Translations under genes and position numbers: made by a program
Part shown: piece by piece, positions 34,781 to 44,211 of the stretch
Position numbering within the stretch: the first letter of the stretch is position 1
Layout: the number at the start of each line of letters is the position of its first letter
Notes under the pieces: model-generated
What the model was told of the DNA's origin: nothing
Databases searched by the model: none
Seen by the model: the letters and a program-made list of their open reading frames with translations, nothing else
Assembly (NCBI RefSeq): GCF_900155385.1
Contig: NZ_LT699745.1
Span: 882,946 to 946,945, forward strand
Length of the DNA: 64,000 bases
Source of the DNA: Vreelandella massiliensis
Lineage (GTDB): Bacteria > Pseudomonadota > Gammaproteobacteria > Pseudomonadales > Halomonadaceae
Reading direction: 5' to 3'

Positions 34781-37735
34781 ATGGAACTCAACGACGACGT
34801 GTTACCGCTGGACTTTCTGCCCGCCTCTTTGACGGCGACGGCGCAACAGGCGCGCGAGCGCTTAAACGAAGCACTCGCGCAGGCGGATAACATCGCGTCG
34901 ATGACCGACCAGGAGCCGCCCTCGGAAAGCTGGGAAGCCTTGAGCGCGTCGCGTCGTGAAGCGCTTGCCCGGGTGGTCACGGTCTCCACCTTTGCGCTGG
35001 ATGTGCTGGTGCGCACACCCACGCTGCTCGCCGAACTCGATGCCGCCGGCGAACTGGACGCCACCCCCAGCCGCGAGACGCAGGCGGCGTGGCTGGCCGA
35101 GCGTTTGGACGAGGCCGAGGATGAGACTGCCATGCACCAGGCGGTGCGCCGCTTTCGCCAAGCGCGCATGCTCGGCATTGTCTGGCGTAATATTAACCGC
35201 CCCGAAGGCTATGCCATGTGGGACACCGCGCGGGCGGTCTCGGCGTTGGCCGAGGTGTGCTTGGAAGGGGCGCTTGGCTGGCTAGAGGCCTTCTTAGAAC
35301 CGCGCTGGGGACGGCCCGCGCCGCGCCGTGACGAGAGTGAACAGCGCCTGGTCGTGCTGGGCATGGGCAAGCTCGGCGCCGGGGAGCTCAATCTCTCCTC
35401 GGATATCGACCTGATTTTCGCCTTCCCCGAGAGCGGCGAAACCCAGGGCGGGCGCAAGGCGCTCGACCACCAGGAGTATTTTACCAAGCTAGGGCAAAAA
35501 CTGATCGCCGCCCTCGATGCGGTAACCGCCGACGGCTTCGCCTTTCGGGTGGATATGCGCCTACGCCCGCTGGGCGATGGCGGCCCGCTGGTGGGCAGCT
35601 TCTCCGCGCTGTCGGCCTACTACCAAGACCAGGGACGGGAGTGGGAGCGCTACGCCATGCTCAAGGCGCGCCCGGTGGCGGGGGATCTTGACGCGGGCGA
35701 TGAGCTGCTGGCCAGTTTGCGCCCCTTTGTCTACCGCAAATACCTCGATTTTGGCGCCATCGAGTCGCTGCGCGAACTGAAAGCGATGATCAACCGCGAA
35801 GTGAAGCGCAAGGGCATGGAGAGCAACATCAAGCTCGGCCCGGGCGGTATTCGCGAAGTGGAGTTCGTGGTGCAGGCGTTTCAGCTGATTCGCGGCGGTC
35901 GCGATACCGAGCTACAGGTCACCTCGCTTTATCGCGCGCTCAGCCGCCTGCCCGACCTGGGGCTCTTACCCCAGGCGGTGGTGGAAGAGCTTCTCCCCGA
36001 TTACGCCTTTCTGCGCGATGTGGAACACGCCCTGCAGGCGTTGGAAGATCGCCAAACGCAGCGCCTGCCGGATGACGCACTCGACCGCGAGCGCGTGGCC
36101 TTGGCGCTGGATATGGAGGACTGGCCGGCGGTGGTCGCCAAGCTCGATGAAGTGCGCGAGCGGGTGCGTCACCACTTCGATGCGGTGATCGCCGACCCGG
36201 AAGAGGACGTGGAAGAGGCCAGTCGCAGCGAGTCGAGCCTTGAGCAGTGGCGCTTGGTATGGCGCGGCGAGTTAGAGCAGGAGGAGGCCGAAACCTATTT
36301 GGCCCAGGCCGGCTTCAAGGAGCCCGCCAAGGCGCTTAAACGCCTGAGTGGGCTTTACCATTCGCGGGCGGTGCAAAGCATGCAGCGGATCGGCTACGAG
36401 CGCCTGGATGCGCTGATGCCGCTGCTGCTCGACGCGCTGGCACAAAGCGAGACGCCGGACACTGCGCTGCCTCGGGTGCAGCCGCTGCTTGAGGCGGTAC
36501 TGCGCCGTACCGCTTATCTGGCGCTTTTGCGCGAGAACCCCCAGGCGCTTGAGCACCTCACGCACCTGTGCTCGGCGAGCCCCTGGATCGCCGAGCAGCT
36601 CGCCCGCTACCCGATTCTGCTCGATGAGCTGCTGACCCCGGAGTCGCTCTATACCCCGGCGGATAAAGCGCGGCTTGCCGACGAGCTGCGCCAAACGCTC
36701 AACCGTATTCCCGAGGATGACGAAGAGGCGCAGTTGGAAGCGCTTAGGGTGTTCAAGCACGCGCAGACCTTGCACGTCGCGGCCTCCGATATCGCCGGCA
36801 CGCGTCACCTAATGAAAGTGAGCGATTACTTAACCTATATCGCCGAGGTGATCCTCGATGCCGTGCTCGCCATGGCGTGGAAGCACTTAACGCGCAAGCA
36901 CGGCACCCCGCCCGGCATGAGCCGTGATACGGCCGCGTTTCTGATCGTCGGCTACGGCAAACTCGGCGGTATCGAGCTGGGCTATAGCTCCGATTTGGAT
37001 CTGGTGTTTCTCCACGACAGCGACGGTAAAGGCACCACCGACGGCGATCGCGCGCTGGATACGCCGGTGTTTTTTACCCGCCTGGGGCAGCGCATTATTC
37101 ATCTGCTGACCGCTGTGACCCCCGCCGGCTCGCTCTACGAAGTCGATATGCGCCTAAGGCCCTCGGGAAACGCCGGGCTTTTGGTGACCTCTCTTGATGC
37201 CTTTGCCGACTATCAGCGCGAAAACGCCTGGACCTGGGAGCATCAGGCGCTGGTGCGCGCCCGCGTGGTGGCGGGGAACGCGGCGCTGGCCGAGAAGTTC
37301 AACACCGTGCGCGGTGATATTCTGGCGCAGCCGCGTAGCCGAGAGGCGCTCTGCGAGGAGGTGGTCAAGATGCGCCACAAGATGCGCGACCACCTGGCAA
37401 GCAAAAAAACCGGCACCTTCAACCTCAAGCACGACGCCGGCGGCATGGTGGATATCGAGTTTCTGTGCCAGTACGCAGTGCTGGCGTTTGCCCATGAAAC
37501 GCCCGCGCTGCTCGATTACAGTGACAACATCCGCATTCTGGAAACCCTGGCATCAAGCGGGCACTTGCCCGAGGACGAAGCCGAGCGTTTGCGCGACGCG
37601 TATCTGGCCTATCGCAGCACCACCCACCGCGCGGCCCTGACCGGTGAAAAAGCCAGCGTGGAGGAGGGCGATTTTCAGGCCGAGCGCGAGATCGTGACCA
37701 CGCTGTGGGCGCGTTTTCTGGGGGACGAGGCGTAA
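34781..37735 (+). CDS. glnE: Bifunctional glutamine synthetase adenylyltransferase/adenylyl-removing enzyme
   Basis: GlnE adds AMP to, or removes it from, glutamine synthetase in response to PII and glutamine. The 984-residue length is typical. Two nucleotidyltransferase domains are visible: the N-terminal removase with LGMGKLGAGELNLSSDIDLIF (about 192-212) and the C-terminal transferase with VGYGKLGGIELGYSSDLDLVF (about 722-742), each keeping GxxS...DxD. Helical regulatory segments lie between. The TAA stop is followed immediately by the ATG of the AEC transporter. Confidence 0.96.
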   Translation: MELNDDVLPLDFLPASLTATAQQARERLNEALAQADNIASMTDQEPPSESWEALSASRREALARVVTVSTFALDVLVRTPTLLAELDAAGELDATPSRETQAAWLAERLDEAEDETAMHQAVRRFRQARMLGIVWRNINRPEGYAMWDTARAVSALAEVCLEGALGWLEAFLEPRWGRPAPRRDESEQRLVVLGMGKLGAGELNLSSDIDLIFAFPESGETQGGRKALDHQEYFTKLGQKLIAALDAVTADGFAFRVDMRLRPLGDGGPLVGSFSALSAYYQDQGREWERYAMLKARPVAGDLDAGDELLASLRPFVYRKYLDFGAIESLRELKAMINREVKRKGMESNIKLGPGGIREVEFVVQAFQLIRGGRDTELQVTSLYRALSRLPDLGLLPQAVVEELLPDYAFLRDVEHALQALEDRQTQRLPDDALDRERVALALDMEDWPAVVAKLDEVRERVRHHFDAVIADPEEDVEEASRSESSLEQWRLVWRGELEQEEAETYLAQAGFKEPAKALKRLSGLYHSRAVQSMQRIGYERLDALMPLLLDALAQSETPDTALPRVQPLLEAVLRRTAYLALLRENPQALEHLTHLCSASPWIAEQLARYPILLDELLTPESLYTPADKARLADELRQTLNRIPEDDEEAQLEALRVFKHAQTLHVAASDIAGTRHLMKVSDYLTYIAEVILDAVLAMAWKHLTRKHGTPPGMSRDTAAFLIVGYGKLGGIELGYSSDLDLVFLHDSDGKGTTDGDRALDTPVFFTRLGQRIIHLLTAVTPAGSLYEVDMRLRPSGNAGLLVTSLDAFADYQRENAWTWEHQALVRARVVAGNAALAEKFNTVRGDILAQPRSREALCEEVVKMRHKMRDHLASKKTGTFNLKHDAGGMVDIEFLCQYAVLAFAHETPALLDYSDNIRILETLASSGHLPEDEAERLRDAYLAYRSTTHRAALTGEKASVEEGDFQAEREIVTTLWARFLGDEA

Positions 37736-38629
37736 ATGATCGGGCAGATTCTCGCCACGCTCTTGCCGGTGTTTCTGATTGCCGGCTGTGGCGCGGCCTA
37801 TGGGCGCTTTCGCACACCGGATATCCGCAGTCTCAACACGCTCAATATGGAGCTGTTCGTCCCGCTTCTGGTGTTCGCGGTGCTGGCCGACCGTCAGGCG
37901 CCGCTTGCCGACTACGCTTGGCTGGCGCTCGCGGCGGCGCTGGTGGTGCTCGGCTCGGGGCTTGTGCTCTGGCCGCTCGCCAAGTGGCTTAAGCTCGACA
38001 CCCAGGTGTTTTTACCGCCGATGATGTTCAATAATTCCGGCAACATGGGCGTGCCGCTTCTGGTGTTGGCGTTTGGCGAAAAGGCGCTGCCGGCGGCGAT
38101 CGTGGTGTTTATCGTCGAGATGCTGCTGCACTTCTCGGTGGGGCTTTACATGCTCGACCCGCGCACCTCGCTGTGGCGCTTGCTGCGCATGCCGATCGTG
38201 TTCGCAAGCCTTGCCGGGCTCACCGTGAACTTGGGTGGCGTGCCGCTGCCGGGGTGGCTTTTAGAAGCGATGAATACGCTGGGCGGGGTGTGTATCCCGC
38301 TGATGCTGTTCGCGCTCGGCGTGCGGCTATTGGAAATTGACTTCAGCGACTGGCGCACCGGCCTACTGGGGGCGCTACTCTGCCCGCTGTCGGGTTTGGT
38401 GATTGCGCTGCCGCTGATGCTACTGCTGCCGCTGAACCCGCTACAGTTGGCGGTGCTTTTGGTGTTTGCCGCACTGCCGCCCGCGGTGCTCAACTATCTT
38501 GTCGCCGAGCAATATAAGCTCGCTCCGCAGAAGGTCGCCTCACTGGTGCTGATCGGCAACCTGGGTAGCCTGGTGATCATGCCGCTGGCGCTCGCCGCGG
38601 CCTTTGCGTGGCTGGTTCCCCCGGCCTAG
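37736..38629 (+). CDS. AEC (auxin efflux carrier) family transporter
   Basis: A 297-residue inner-membrane carrier with about 10 segments. The motifs MMFNNSGNMGVPL and LFVPLLVFAVLA are typical of the AEC family, members of which transport malate, malonate or other small acids. The start directly abuts the glnE stop with no gap, suggesting translational coupling, though the functional connection is unclear. The substrate cannot be told. Confidence 0.85.
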   Translation: MIGQILATLLPVFLIAGCGAAYGRFRTPDIRSLNTLNMELFVPLLVFAVLADRQAPLADYAWLALAAALVVLGSGLVLWPLAKWLKLDTQVFLPPMMFNNSGNMGVPLLVLAFGEKALPAAIVVFIVEMLLHFSVGLYMLDPRTSLWRLLRMPIVFASLAGLTVNLGGVPLPGWLLEAMNTLGGVCIPLMLFALGVRLLEIDFSDWRTGLLGALLCPLSGLVIALPLMLLLPLNPLQLAVLLVFAALPPAVLNYLVAEQYKLAPQKVASLVLIGNLGSLVIMPLALAAAFAWLVPPA

Positions 38630-38631
38630 GG

Positions 38632-38985
38632 CTAGGCGCTGCGATCTTTGTCTTTGACCTCGTAGTGCCCCTCAAGCACATCCTGCGGCTTGCGCGATTC
38701 GCGGTAAGCGTGGCCGCTGCCGATATCCTGCGCCTGGTGGGCGCGCATCGCCTCCATGCGCTTTTTCATCTTATGGCGCACAAACGGCATCATCGCCCAA
38801 CCCACCAGCAAAAACATGAGCCCGAGCACCAGGCCGATGATCAACAGCGCGCCGAACGCCAGCCAGGTGAAAAACAGCTTGATGGTACCCATTAGGCCGT
38901 CGGGGCGCGTTTGTGCCGCGCGTTCGCGCCACTGGTGGGCAGCCTGCCAAGCGGCATTGCGTTGATCGTGGTTTGGGTGTGGCAT
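38632..38985 (-). CDS. Hypothetical protein with hydrophobic central segment
   Basis: A 117-residue protein from ATG 38985, which has GGAGG 6 nt upstream; 13 more codons are open but lie before that site. A soluble His/Gln/Arg-rich N-terminus is followed by two close membrane segments around residues 35-70 (FFTWLAFGALLIIGLVLG, then MFLLVGWAMMPFV). A basic KMKKRMEAMRAHQ region and an acidic end follow. I do not recognise a family. It converges on the AEC gene with 2 nt between stops. Confidence 0.6.
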   Translation of the reverse strand: MPHPNHDQRNAAWQAAHQWRERAAQTRPDGLMGTIKLFFTWLAFGALLIIGLVLGLMFLLVGWAMMPFVRHKMKKRMEAMRAHQAQDIGSGHAYRESRKPQDVLEGHYEVKDKDRSA

Positions 38986-39167
38986 GAGAGCCTCCAAATG
39001 GGAGTGTTCGCGGCATTGGAACACACTTTTCTTGCTGAGTTCATCCGGCTGGATCGCACTTGCTTGCCCTCAACAAGGCTCAAGGGCAGGTTTTGAACCG
39101 TATATTAACGGTGCAGGGCAGAAAAGAACTTGGTAGCATCAAGGCGTAACAAGCGAAATTTCCTACG

Positions 39168-39389
39168 ATGATGGTCTTGGTGCGCAAGCCGCGACGCGAA
39201 AGCGCACCCTCTGAGGGAGCGGCGCATGGAGATCAGCGTCTGATGAAGGGGCAGAGTCGGCACGGAGCCACGCCGCGCGGCGATAAAGGCGCTGCGTTTG
39301 ATCGCTGGCTGAACCGCGTGGTGAGCGTTGCGGTCACAGCCGCGCTGCTGGTGGGGCTGGCCGCGGTACTCGCGCACTGGCTGTTATAA
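39168..39389 (+). CDS. Possible small single-membrane-segment protein
   Basis: A 73-codon frame whose last 25 residues form one good membrane helix ending in a short LL tail, with a basic Arg/Lys-rich first half. Starts are possible at 39168 or 39243; neither has a strong ribosome site. It is followed 37 nt later by the UMF1-family transporter on the same strand. Without homologues it may not be real. Confidence 0.35.
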   Translation: MMVLVRKPRRESAPSEGAAHGDQRLMKGQSRHGATPRGDKGAAFDRWLNRVVSVAVTAALLVGLAAVLAHWLL

Positions 39390-39426
39390 CCTTCAACCAC
39401 AGGGTCTTCAAAAACAGAGTCTTTGC

Positions 39427-40767
39427 ATGCTCACCGCTTCCACCGGTTCCCGTCAGTACGCCTCTCGTCGTGAAATATTCGGCTGGGCGATGTTTGATTT
39501 CGCCAATCAAGCCTACACGCTGCTGATTATTACCGTGGTGTTCGGTGAACTTTACACCACCGTGATCGTGGGGGAGCGTGGCGGTGATTACCGTCTGGCG
39601 AATTTCCTCTGGAGCATGGCGCTGGCCATCAGCTATTTACTGGTGGTGGTCACGGCGCCACTGTGTGGGGCGGTGATGGATTACCGCGCGCAGAAAAAGC
39701 GCTTTCTGTTTATAAGCTATATCGCCACCGTGGTGACCACCGCGCTTTTGTACTTTGTCGCGCCGGGGTATATCTGGCTAGGCTTCGCGCTGATCATTCT
39801 CTCCAACTACGCCTACTCCATGGGCGAATCCTTTATCGCTGCGTTTCTGCCCGATCTAGGGCCGCCGAGTGCCTTGGGGAAAATTTCTGGCTTTGGTTGG
39901 GCGCTAGGGTATATTGGCGGACTTTTCGCCGCGGGATTTACACTGGTGGTGTTAGGCGAGGCGACGGCGGAGAACTTTGAGCGCATCCGCTGGGTGGGGC
40001 CCTTTGCCGCGGGGTTTTTCCTGGTCGCGGCCATCCCCACGTTTTTGACCCTGAAAGAGCGTGGCGAGCCGCAGCCGGTGGCGGCCTCTTACCGCCACAT
40101 TGCCCGTCTGCGCGTTACGTCCACGCTGCGAGATTTGCGCTACTTCAAGGACTTGGGCGTGTTTTTGGTCTCGCTGCTCTTCTCCATGGCCGGGGTCTAC
40201 ATCATTATCGCTTTCGCCTTTATCTACGGCGCGCAGGTGATTGGCTGGGATGAGGGCGTGCGCAATATCATGTTTATCATTGTGCAGGTCACGGCCGCCG
40301 CCGGTGCCCTGGGGTTTGGCTGGGTGCAGGATCGCTTGGGCGCCAAGCCAACCTACCTCATTACCCTGGCCCTTTGGGTGCTAGCGATTGTCTGTATCTG
40401 GGCAACACCCATGATCACCGACCTAGTGAACCGGCACTTTGGTTGGCAGTGGCAGTCTCAGTATGTGTTTCTGGTGGTGGGGACGCTGGCCGGGGCTAGC
40501 CTGGGTTCCAGTCAGTCGGCGAGCCGGACGCTGGTGGGGCTATTTTCACCGCTCTCCAAAACCGCGGAATTTTTCGGCTTTTGGGGGTTGGCCAATAAGT
40601 TGGCGGGGGTGTTGGGTATCGTGATGCTTGGCACACTGCAGGCGCTGGTCGGCTTGCAGGCATCGATACTGCTCTGTGCGGTACTGTTCATTACCGCTAT
40701 GCTGCTGTGTAGTCGGGTGAACGAGGCCCGGGGGCGGGCCGCCGCCGAACAGTGGCAGGCGTCTTAA
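39427..40767 (+). CDS. MFS transporter, UMF1 (Atg22-like) family
   Basis: A 446-residue major-facilitator protein with about 12 segments. The UMF1/Atg22 branch is indicated by REIFGWAMFDFANQAYTLLI near the start and by SNYAYSMGESFIAAFLPDL and SRTLVGLFSPLSKTAEFFGFW later. Fungal Atg22 exports vacuolar amino acids; bacterial substrates are unknown. I chose ATG 39427, since the longer frame back to 39328 overlaps the preceding small ORF and lacks family sequence. The aspartic-protease gene follows by 19 nt. Confidence 0.88.
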   Translation: MLTASTGSRQYASRREIFGWAMFDFANQAYTLLIITVVFGELYTTVIVGERGGDYRLANFLWSMALAISYLLVVVTAPLCGAVMDYRAQKKRFLFISYIATVVTTALLYFVAPGYIWLGFALIILSNYAYSMGESFIAAFLPDLGPPSALGKISGFGWALGYIGGLFAAGFTLVVLGEATAENFERIRWVGPFAAGFFLVAAIPTFLTLKERGEPQPVAASYRHIARLRVTSTLRDLRYFKDLGVFLVSLLFSMAGVYIIIAFAFIYGAQVIGWDEGVRNIMFIIVQVTAAAGALGFGWVQDRLGAKPTYLITLALWVLAIVCIWATPMITDLVNRHFGWQWQSQYVFLVVGTLAGASLGSSQSASRTLVGLFSPLSKTAEFFGFWGLANKLAGVLGIVMLGTLQALVGLQASILLCAVLFITAMLLCSRVNEARGRAAAEQWQAS

Positions 40768-40786
40768 ACGGCGCAGGAGGTGGAGC

Positions 40787-41314
40787 ATGTCGCAACGCAA
40801 CGGCACCGGCCTGGTGATGATGCTGCTGTTTTGGGTGCTGCTGATGGCGACCGGCACATGGTGGCTACACGGCGGGCTCGAGGAAATGCTGCGCCCCAAT
40901 GCGCATATTGCCCAGAGTGATAGTGACGGTGGGCCAGTAACGTTAAAGCGCAACCGCGCGGGGCACTTTCAGGCGCCGGGGTTTATCAACGGCAAACCGG
41001 TCACCTTTTTGCTCGATACCGGGGCGACCTACGTGGCGGTGCCGCAAAGCTTGGCCGATACCCTGGGCTTGGAGCCGGAGCGCAGCGCCTGGTTTAACAC
41101 CGCCAATGGCCGAGTGGAGGGCAATTTAACCCAGCTCGATGAGGTGCGCTTGGGCGGGATCCGCATTGAGAACGTTCAAGGCTCGATGGGTCCCGGCATG
41201 GAGCGCGACACCGTGCTATTGGGCATGAGTTTTCTCAACTTACTCGCCATTGAGATGTCACAAGGGGAAATGGTGCTGCGCTTACCCCAAGCGTGCGCGG
41301 ATCCGCCTTGCTAA
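40787..41314 (+). CDS. Membrane-anchored retropepsin-like aspartic protease (TIGR02281 type)
   Basis: A 175-residue clan-AA protein. An N-terminal membrane segment (about 8-28) is followed by a single protease domain with VTFLLDTGATYVAVP; the catalytic Asp is Asp77 in DTG. As with retroviral proteases, the active site would need a homodimer. The domain would face the periplasm. GCAGGAGG precedes the ATG. Its substrates are unknown. It is probably in an operon with the UMF1 transporter. Confidence 0.87.
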   Translation: MSQRNGTGLVMMLLFWVLLMATGTWWLHGGLEEMLRPNAHIAQSDSDGGPVTLKRNRAGHFQAPGFINGKPVTFLLDTGATYVAVPQSLADTLGLEPERSAWFNTANGRVEGNLTQLDEVRLGGIRIENVQGSMGPGMERDTVLLGMSFLNLLAIEMSQGEMVLRLPQACADPPC

Positions 41315-41353
41315 GCCGCGAGCTTGTTAAGCGCTAGTGCCTGTGCTTAGCTT

Positions 41354-41372
41354 AACTATCATTACCATTATC
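41354..41372. promoter_or_regulatory. Candidate Fur box upstream of a small membrane protein
   Basis: Read on the minus strand, this 19-mer matches the Fur consensus at 14 of 19 positions by hand. It consists of three hexamers, GATAAT, GGTAAT and GATAGT. It lies 46 nt upstream of the PLDc_N gene start at 41419. Confidence 0.5.
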
Positions 41373-41418
41373 ATTTATGCCTTACGGTTATGTATGGCGT
41401 TACGGCTAAGGAGTTGCC

Positions 41419-41598
41419 ATGGGGATTGAAGTTGGGGGACTGTTAGGGCTCATCTGGCTGCTTATTGTTATTTGGGCCATTGTGAAAGTGGCCAAAAGTT
41501 CGGCCGGAGGGATTTCCAAGCTGCTATGGATTTTGGTGCTGCTCTTTTTTCCCTTTATTGGCCTGCTCATTTGGCTGTTGTTGGGGCCAAAAGGGTAG
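41419..41598 (+). CDS. PLDc_N-domain small membrane protein
   Basis: A 59-residue protein of two hydrophobic helices joined by a short basic/Gly/Ser linker (VKVAKSSAGGISK). The second helix ends with FFPFIGLLIWLLLGPKG, the hallmark of the phospholipase D nuclease N-terminal (PLDc_N) family, here without any catalytic domain. TAAGGAG lies 5 nt before the ATG. Such stand-alone proteins occur widely and have no established role. A Fur-box-like site upstream suggests iron or stress control; a terminator follows. Confidence 0.85.
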   Translation: MGIEVGGLLGLIWLLIVIWAIVKVAKSSAGGISKLLWILVLLFFPFIGLLIWLLLGPKG

Positions 41599-41616
41599 CC
41601 AACCACGCAAGCGTTC

Positions 41617-41646
41617 AAGGCAAGCTTTAGGGCTTGCCTTCTCTTG
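41617..41646 (+). terminator. Probable terminator after the PLDc_N gene
   Basis: A perfect 9-bp stem (AAGGCAAGC / GCTTGCCTT) with a 6-nt loop is followed by the T-rich CTCTTG. A second small hairpin, TGTGCC / GGCACA, follows at 41651-41666 without a T run. Confidence 0.6.
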
Positions 41647-41814
41647 TCGATGTGCCTTCCGGCACAAATGTAGTTATCCTTATTTCGTTTTACGCATCAT
41701 TTCGTTTACATGAAGTTGCCCTAATTAACTACGTATCCTGACGCATTACATCACCACCCGCCTCAGTACAGGGGAGCGGGCGAAGCGCGCACTAAAGCGG
41801 AGCAATGAAGACGC

Positions 41815-42573
41815 ATGGTCGATCACTTAGAAAAACAGTTTGAAGCGCTTGGCGCACAAGAGCCAACGGTGCCTGACTACCCCGATCAGGACCATATTTT
41901 GATTATTGAAGACGATCAGCGCCTAGCCGAGCTAACGCGTGACTATCTCGAAGCTAACGGCTTTCAAGTCACGCTAGAAGCCGATGGCTCCAAAGGAGTG
42001 GATCGCATTTTAACCCTGCAACCCGATTTGGTGATTCTGGATTTGATGCTGCCCGGCGAAGACGGGCTGTCGATTTGTCGGCGCGTTCGCCCCAATTATG
42101 CCGGCCCCATCATGATGATGACCGCGCGTACTGACGATTTGGATCAGGTGCTAGGGCTTGAAATGGGGGCGGACGATTACGTGCCCAAGCCGGTGCAGCC
42201 GCGTGTCCTGCTAGCGCGCATGCGCGCGCTTTTGCGCCGAGCCGATGGCCCGGCGCCTGGTGGCGAAATGCGCCTCACCTTTGAAAACCTGGAAATTGAT
42301 AACGCCACCCGCGAGGCGTGGCTGGCCGGCGAGCGTATTGACCTGACCAGCGCCGAGTTTGATCTCTTGTGGCTTCTGGCCAGCAATGCCGGGCGAGTGT
42401 TGACCCGGGAGGAGATCTTCAGCGACCTGCGAGGGATCAAGTACGACGGACAGGACCGCTCCATCGACGTGCGTGTGTCGCGTATCCGGCCCAAAATCGG
42501 GGACGACCCCAATCAGCCTCATCGAATCAAAACCGTGCGGAGTAAAGGCTATTTGTTTGTCAAAGATAGCTAA
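41815..42573 (+). CDS. rstA: OmpR-family response regulator, RstA-like
   Basis: A 252-residue regulator with a receiver domain (phosphoacceptor Asp76 in LVILDLMLPGEDGL) and a winged-helix DNA-binding domain. The C-terminal EEIFSDLRGIKYDGQD and HRIKTVRSKGYLF segments are closest to RstA. A 25-residue N-terminal extension precedes the receiver. It is followed 27 nt later by its kinase gene. In enteric bacteria RstAB responds to PhoPQ and acid; here only the pairing is visible. Confidence 0.9.
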   Translation: MVDHLEKQFEALGAQEPTVPDYPDQDHILIIEDDQRLAELTRDYLEANGFQVTLEADGSKGVDRILTLQPDLVILDLMLPGEDGLSICRRVRPNYAGPIMMMTARTDDLDQVLGLEMGADDYVPKPVQPRVLLARMRALLRRADGPAPGGEMRLTFENLEIDNATREAWLAGERIDLTSAEFDLLWLLASNAGRVLTREEIFSDLRGIKYDGQDRSIDVRVSRIRPKIGDDPNQPHRIKTVRSKGYLFVKDS

Positions 42574-42600
42574 TCACGCTCCGCCAAAGGGATAAGCGCC

Positions 42601-44211
42601 ATGCGCTGGGGGCTCAAGCAAAGCGCTTTTTTGCGTTTTTATCTGCTGCTGGGCATGGCGCTGCTGATCATTTTCGTGATGGCGCTTGGCGGACGGATGC
42701 TGATTGAAAAAATCCGCCAGGAAGCCTATCGCGAGGAGTTGGCTACGTTTCCCATGTCGCTGCTGGTGAAAGAGCTCTCGCCGCTGTCGCCACGGGAGCG
42801 CCAAACCCGGCTGGATGAGCTAGCCGAGCGGTTGGGCATGACGCTCACGCTGATTCCCTTGAATGTCGCCGACCTAAGCTACTTCGAGCGCGCTCGCCTG
42901 GAGCGCGGGCAAGTATTAGTGGAAGCCTCGCCGTGGCGCTTGCGCCAACGCCTTAACGATACGCCTTGGCTGATTCATGCTCGGGTTGCCGAGTGGCACG
43001 ACCAGCAGTGGCAAGCGAGTATTGCCTTGGCGGCCGAGCGGCTCGCGGCGTTTCCTCCCGCCGAGCGGGAAGCGCAGCTTGCCACCTTGGATAGCGGCAG
43101 TTGGCCGCTGACACTGCGCGATTCGCTCCCGCCGGGGTTGACCGCCATCCAGCAGGAGAAATTGGCCCAAGGGCACGTGATTACCCGGCTACGCGGTGAA
43201 GCCTTTGACGTCACTCTTCTGACCGCGCTGCCGGCGGGCTCGGGCGAGTCGCCCTCCCAGTGGCTCGAAGCCGGCCCCATGGAGCGCGACGAGCTGCTGC
43301 CGCTTAATCTGCATCTGCCGCTACTAATCGGCGTGATGGTGGTGCTGACGCTGGTGATCTACCTGATCATGCGCCGCATTGAAGCGCGCATGGCGCGGCT
43401 TGAACTGGCGGCAACGCGCATCGCCGGTGGGCGCTTGGAAACCCGTGTCAAGGTGGAGAGTGGCGACTTTCTGGGTCGCGTGGGCATGGCCTTTAACGCC
43501 ATGGCCAACCAAGTGCAGTCGCTTCTGCGCGGCCAGCAAGAGATGATCCGGGCGGTTTCCCACGAACTGCGCACGCCGGTGGCGCGGATTCGCTTTGCCG
43601 TGCAGATGGTCGAGGACATGACCGACCAGCCCGCCATTCGTCGGCAGCTTCAAGGCATCGACGCGGATATCGCCGAGCTTGATGCGCTGGTGGACGAAAT
43701 TCTCACCTACGCCCGCTTAGGCGGCGAGACCATCAACGGCGCGGAAATGGAGATGTCGTTTGTGGATTGCCGCGCGATGGCCAAACGCGTACTGGATACG
43801 CTCTCTCCCTTGCACGACGACTTGACGCTCACCCTCGCGCCCGGCCCCGAGATAGAACTTCTCGCCGAGCCACGTTATTTACAGCGCGCCCTGCAGAACC
43901 TGGTCAGCAATGCCTGTCGCTACGGCCACTCGCAGGTGGAAGTGCGCCTGTGGGATGAACCCAATTTGGTGCGTATCGACGTGGAGGACGACGGCCCCGG
44001 CGTACCGGTGGAGTCGCGCGGGGAGATCTTTAAGCCCTTCGCCCGCCTGGACGATAGCCGCACGCGTAGCTCCGGCGGCTATGGCTTGGGGCTTTCGATC
44101 GTGCAAAAAATCATGTCGGGCCACGGCGGAAGCATCAGCGTGGATGCGAGCCCAACGCTGGGCGGGGCGCGTTTTACCCTGCTGATTCCGCGTCGCGAGC
44201 CGCCGGCTTGA
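42601..44211 (+). CDS. rstB: Sensor histidine kinase, RstB-like
   Basis: A 536-residue inner-membrane kinase. Two membrane segments (about 10-30 and 238-257) enclose a periplasmic domain of some 200 residues. A HAMP domain (RRIEARMARLELAATRIAGG) and the H-box AVSHELRTPVARIRFAV follow, with phospho-acceptor His321. The ATPase domain shows LVSNACRYGHSQ, DDGPGVP and GYGLGLSIV. It is the partner of rstA. The last 38 nt overlap the end of the convergent metR gene. Confidence 0.91.
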   Translation: MRWGLKQSAFLRFYLLLGMALLIIFVMALGGRMLIEKIRQEAYREELATFPMSLLVKELSPLSPRERQTRLDELAERLGMTLTLIPLNVADLSYFERARLERGQVLVEASPWRLRQRLNDTPWLIHARVAEWHDQQWQASIALAAERLAAFPPAEREAQLATLDSGSWPLTLRDSLPPGLTAIQQEKLAQGHVITRLRGEAFDVTLLTALPAGSGESPSQWLEAGPMERDELLPLNLHLPLLIGVMVVLTLVIYLIMRRIEARMARLELAATRIAGGRLETRVKVESGDFLGRVGMAFNAMANQVQSLLRGQQEMIRAVSHELRTPVARIRFAVQMVEDMTDQPAIRRQLQGIDADIAELDALVDEILTYARLGGETINGAEMEMSFVDCRAMAKRVLDTLSPLHDDLTLTLAPGPEIELLAEPRYLQRALQNLVSNACRYGHSQVEVRLWDEPNLVRIDVEDDGPGVPVESRGEIFKPFARLDDSRTRSSGGYGLGLSIVQKIMSGHGGSISVDASPTLGGARFTLLIPRREPPA

